Shown one piece after another: positions 63,601-64,000 of a DNA stretch of 64,000 nucleotides. The stretch comes from Calliopsis andreniformis (lineage: Eukaryota > Arthropoda > Insecta > Hymenoptera > Andrenidae), in NCBI RefSeq assembly GCF_051401765.1, contig NW_027480492.1, positions 682,001 to 746,000 on the forward strand. The letters run 5' to 3'. A program made the translations under genes and the position numbers. A model generated the notes under the pieces. The model was not told where the DNA came from. It did no database searches and saw only the letters and a program-made list of their open reading frames with translations. Within the stretch, counting starts at the first letter, position 1; every line of letters starts with the position of its first letter.

Positions 63601-64000
63601 TCCTCAATCCTCAATTGTCAATCCTTAATCCTCAATCCTCAATCCTCAATCCCCAACCCTCATTCTTCAAACCTCAATCCTCAACCCCCAGTACTCATCC
63701 TCAATTCTCAATTCTCAATCCCCAATCCTCAATGCTCAATCTTCAATCATCAATACTCAATCTTCAATCCTCAATCCTCAATCCTCAATCCTCAATCCTC
63801 CATCCTCAATATTCAACACACAACCCTCAACCATCAATCCTCAAGCCTCAATCCTCAATCCTCAACCCTCAGTCATCAGTACTCAATCTTCAATACTCAA
63901 TCCTCAATCCTCAATACTCAATCCTCAATCCTCAATCCTCAATCCTCAATCCTCAAACCTCAATCCTCAACCCTCAGTCCTCATCCTCAATTCTCAATTC
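51601..64000. repeat. 19,630 bp tandem duplication, unit 2 (cut by window end)
   Basis: This corresponds to 31,971-44,370 at a constant offset of 19,630 with no length change that I detected. The only substitution I found is C at 41302 against A at 60932. Rare private states are shared, for example TCATTACTC at 42301 and 61931 where other copies read TCATCACTC. Landmarks are alpha 52559, 53510, 60541 and 61499; anchors 52072, 52869, 54267, 55362, 56452, 56816, 58400, 60054, 60851 and 61851; gamma 62283; block G from 63,002. Confidence 0.88.
56822..56839. other. Near-perfect palindrome in block D copy 3
   Basis: Copy of the 18-mer at 37192, carried by the 19,630 bp duplication. Confidence 0.8.

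Larger units (their letters stand above)
1..64000. repeat. Degenerate CCTCAAT heptamer satellite array filling the whole window
   Basis: Nearly every stretch is the 7-mer CCTCAAT or a one-base variant of it: ACTCAAT, CTTCAAT, CATCAAT, CGTCAAT, CCCCAAT, CCTCAGT, CCTCAAC, CCTCAAA, CCTCATT, CCTTAAT, CCTAAAT, CCTGAAT. The TCAA core is the steadiest part. G is almost absent from the + strand, so all cytosine-rich sequence is on one strand and all guanine-rich sequence on the other. The array has no left or right boundary here and is therefore longer than 64 kb. Occasional 6-mers (CCTCAT, CCTCGT) shift the repeat phase by one base. Diverged heptamers recur in the same order at long distances, which defines the higher-order repeats listed separately. 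No stretch over 300 bases holds anything except this repeat and its diverged anchors. The satellite call is certain; the host is unknown. Confidence 0.98.

Noticed and set aside
1..64000. Prion-like or coiled-coil repeat protein (NPQSSIL heptad)
   Set aside because: A proline in every heptad and adjacent I/L do not fit a coiled coil. The N/Q content is a by-product of CAAT and TCAA words. Nothing indicates translation.
1..64000. CRISPR array
   Set aside because: There are no unique spacers between constant repeats. The period is 7 bp and all sequence between markers is itself repeat. No cas genes are present.
1..64000. Telomere repeat
   Set aside because: TTGAGGA differs from plant-type TTTAGGG at two of seven positions. 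The array is highly degenerate and organised in higher-order units, unlike a telomerase-made tract. A subtelomeric location remains possible but is not shown.
1..64000. tRNA, rRNA or other structured RNA
   Set aside because: With almost no G on one strand, stable stems cannot form apart from the short palindrome. No tRNA or rRNA signature words were seen.
31971..64000. Dismissing the 19.6 kb duplication as an assembly error
   Set aside because: The junction lies in shared alpha sequence with distinct flavours on each side and there is at least one base difference between copies, which fits a real exchange. An artefact cannot be excluded without reads, so it is kept as a caveat.

Overview
The whole 64 kb window is satellite DNA. 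It is a degenerate tandem array of the heptamer CCTCAAT (complement ATTGAGG) that enters at base 1 and leaves at base 64000 with no unique flank. I see no believable protein gene, RNA gene, transposon, CRISPR array or regulatory site. The long forward open frames (up to 543 codons) follow from the repeat itself. The heptamer has no stop in any forward phase, and because 7 leaves remainder 1 on division by 3, all three forward frames give the same heptapeptide, NPQSSIL. The complementary strand has a TGA every 21 bases in every frame and is closed.

Organism: it cannot be named from this sequence. Tens of kilobases of gene-free, multi-level repeat best suit eukaryotic heterochromatin (pericentromeric, subtelomeric or sex-chromosome satellite). 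A prokaryotic origin is less likely, although heptanucleotide repeats are known in cyanobacteria as much shorter arrays. The + strand is almost devoid of G (roughly one or two per 60 bases), so strand asymmetry is extreme.

Layout: diverged heptamers carry position-specific variants, and these define higher-order repeats. (1) 1-6.8 kb: units of 1829, 1906 and 2096 bp. (2) 6.3-9.8 kb: a segment copied again at 12.46-16.6 kb. (3) 9.9-11.27 kb: an 825 bp tandem duplication. (4) 11.24-12.46 kb (block C) and 16.6-21.2 kb (block D): these lie directly together, without the intervening 4.1 kb, at 34.1-39.8 kb and again at 53.7-59.5 kb. (5) 21.2-34.1 kb: about four superunits of ~3.6 kb built around a 958 bp unit; 21.2-26.8 kb is repeated at 28.5-34.1 kb. 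(6) 39.8-51.6 kb: further shuffled modules, including a block G repeated at 43.4, 46.5, 47.6, 50.5 and 63.0 kb. (7) From ~51.6 kb to the end the sequence repeats 31.97-44.37 kb at a constant offset of 19,630 bp, almost without change. The crossover can be placed within about 75 bp near 51.6 kb.

The parts that are not simple heptamers are an anchor of ~105 bp (48 copies, in families I, IIa, IIb, IIc and III), a short marker around CAGACCATAAAC (22 copies), and an 18 bp palindrome or near-palindrome inside five family III anchors. Small length differences between copies are mostly exact multiples of 7 bp, while larger ones are not. This suggests slippage by whole heptamers combined with unequal exchange between long paralogous units. 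The novelty here is satellite architecture and its turnover, not a gene system.
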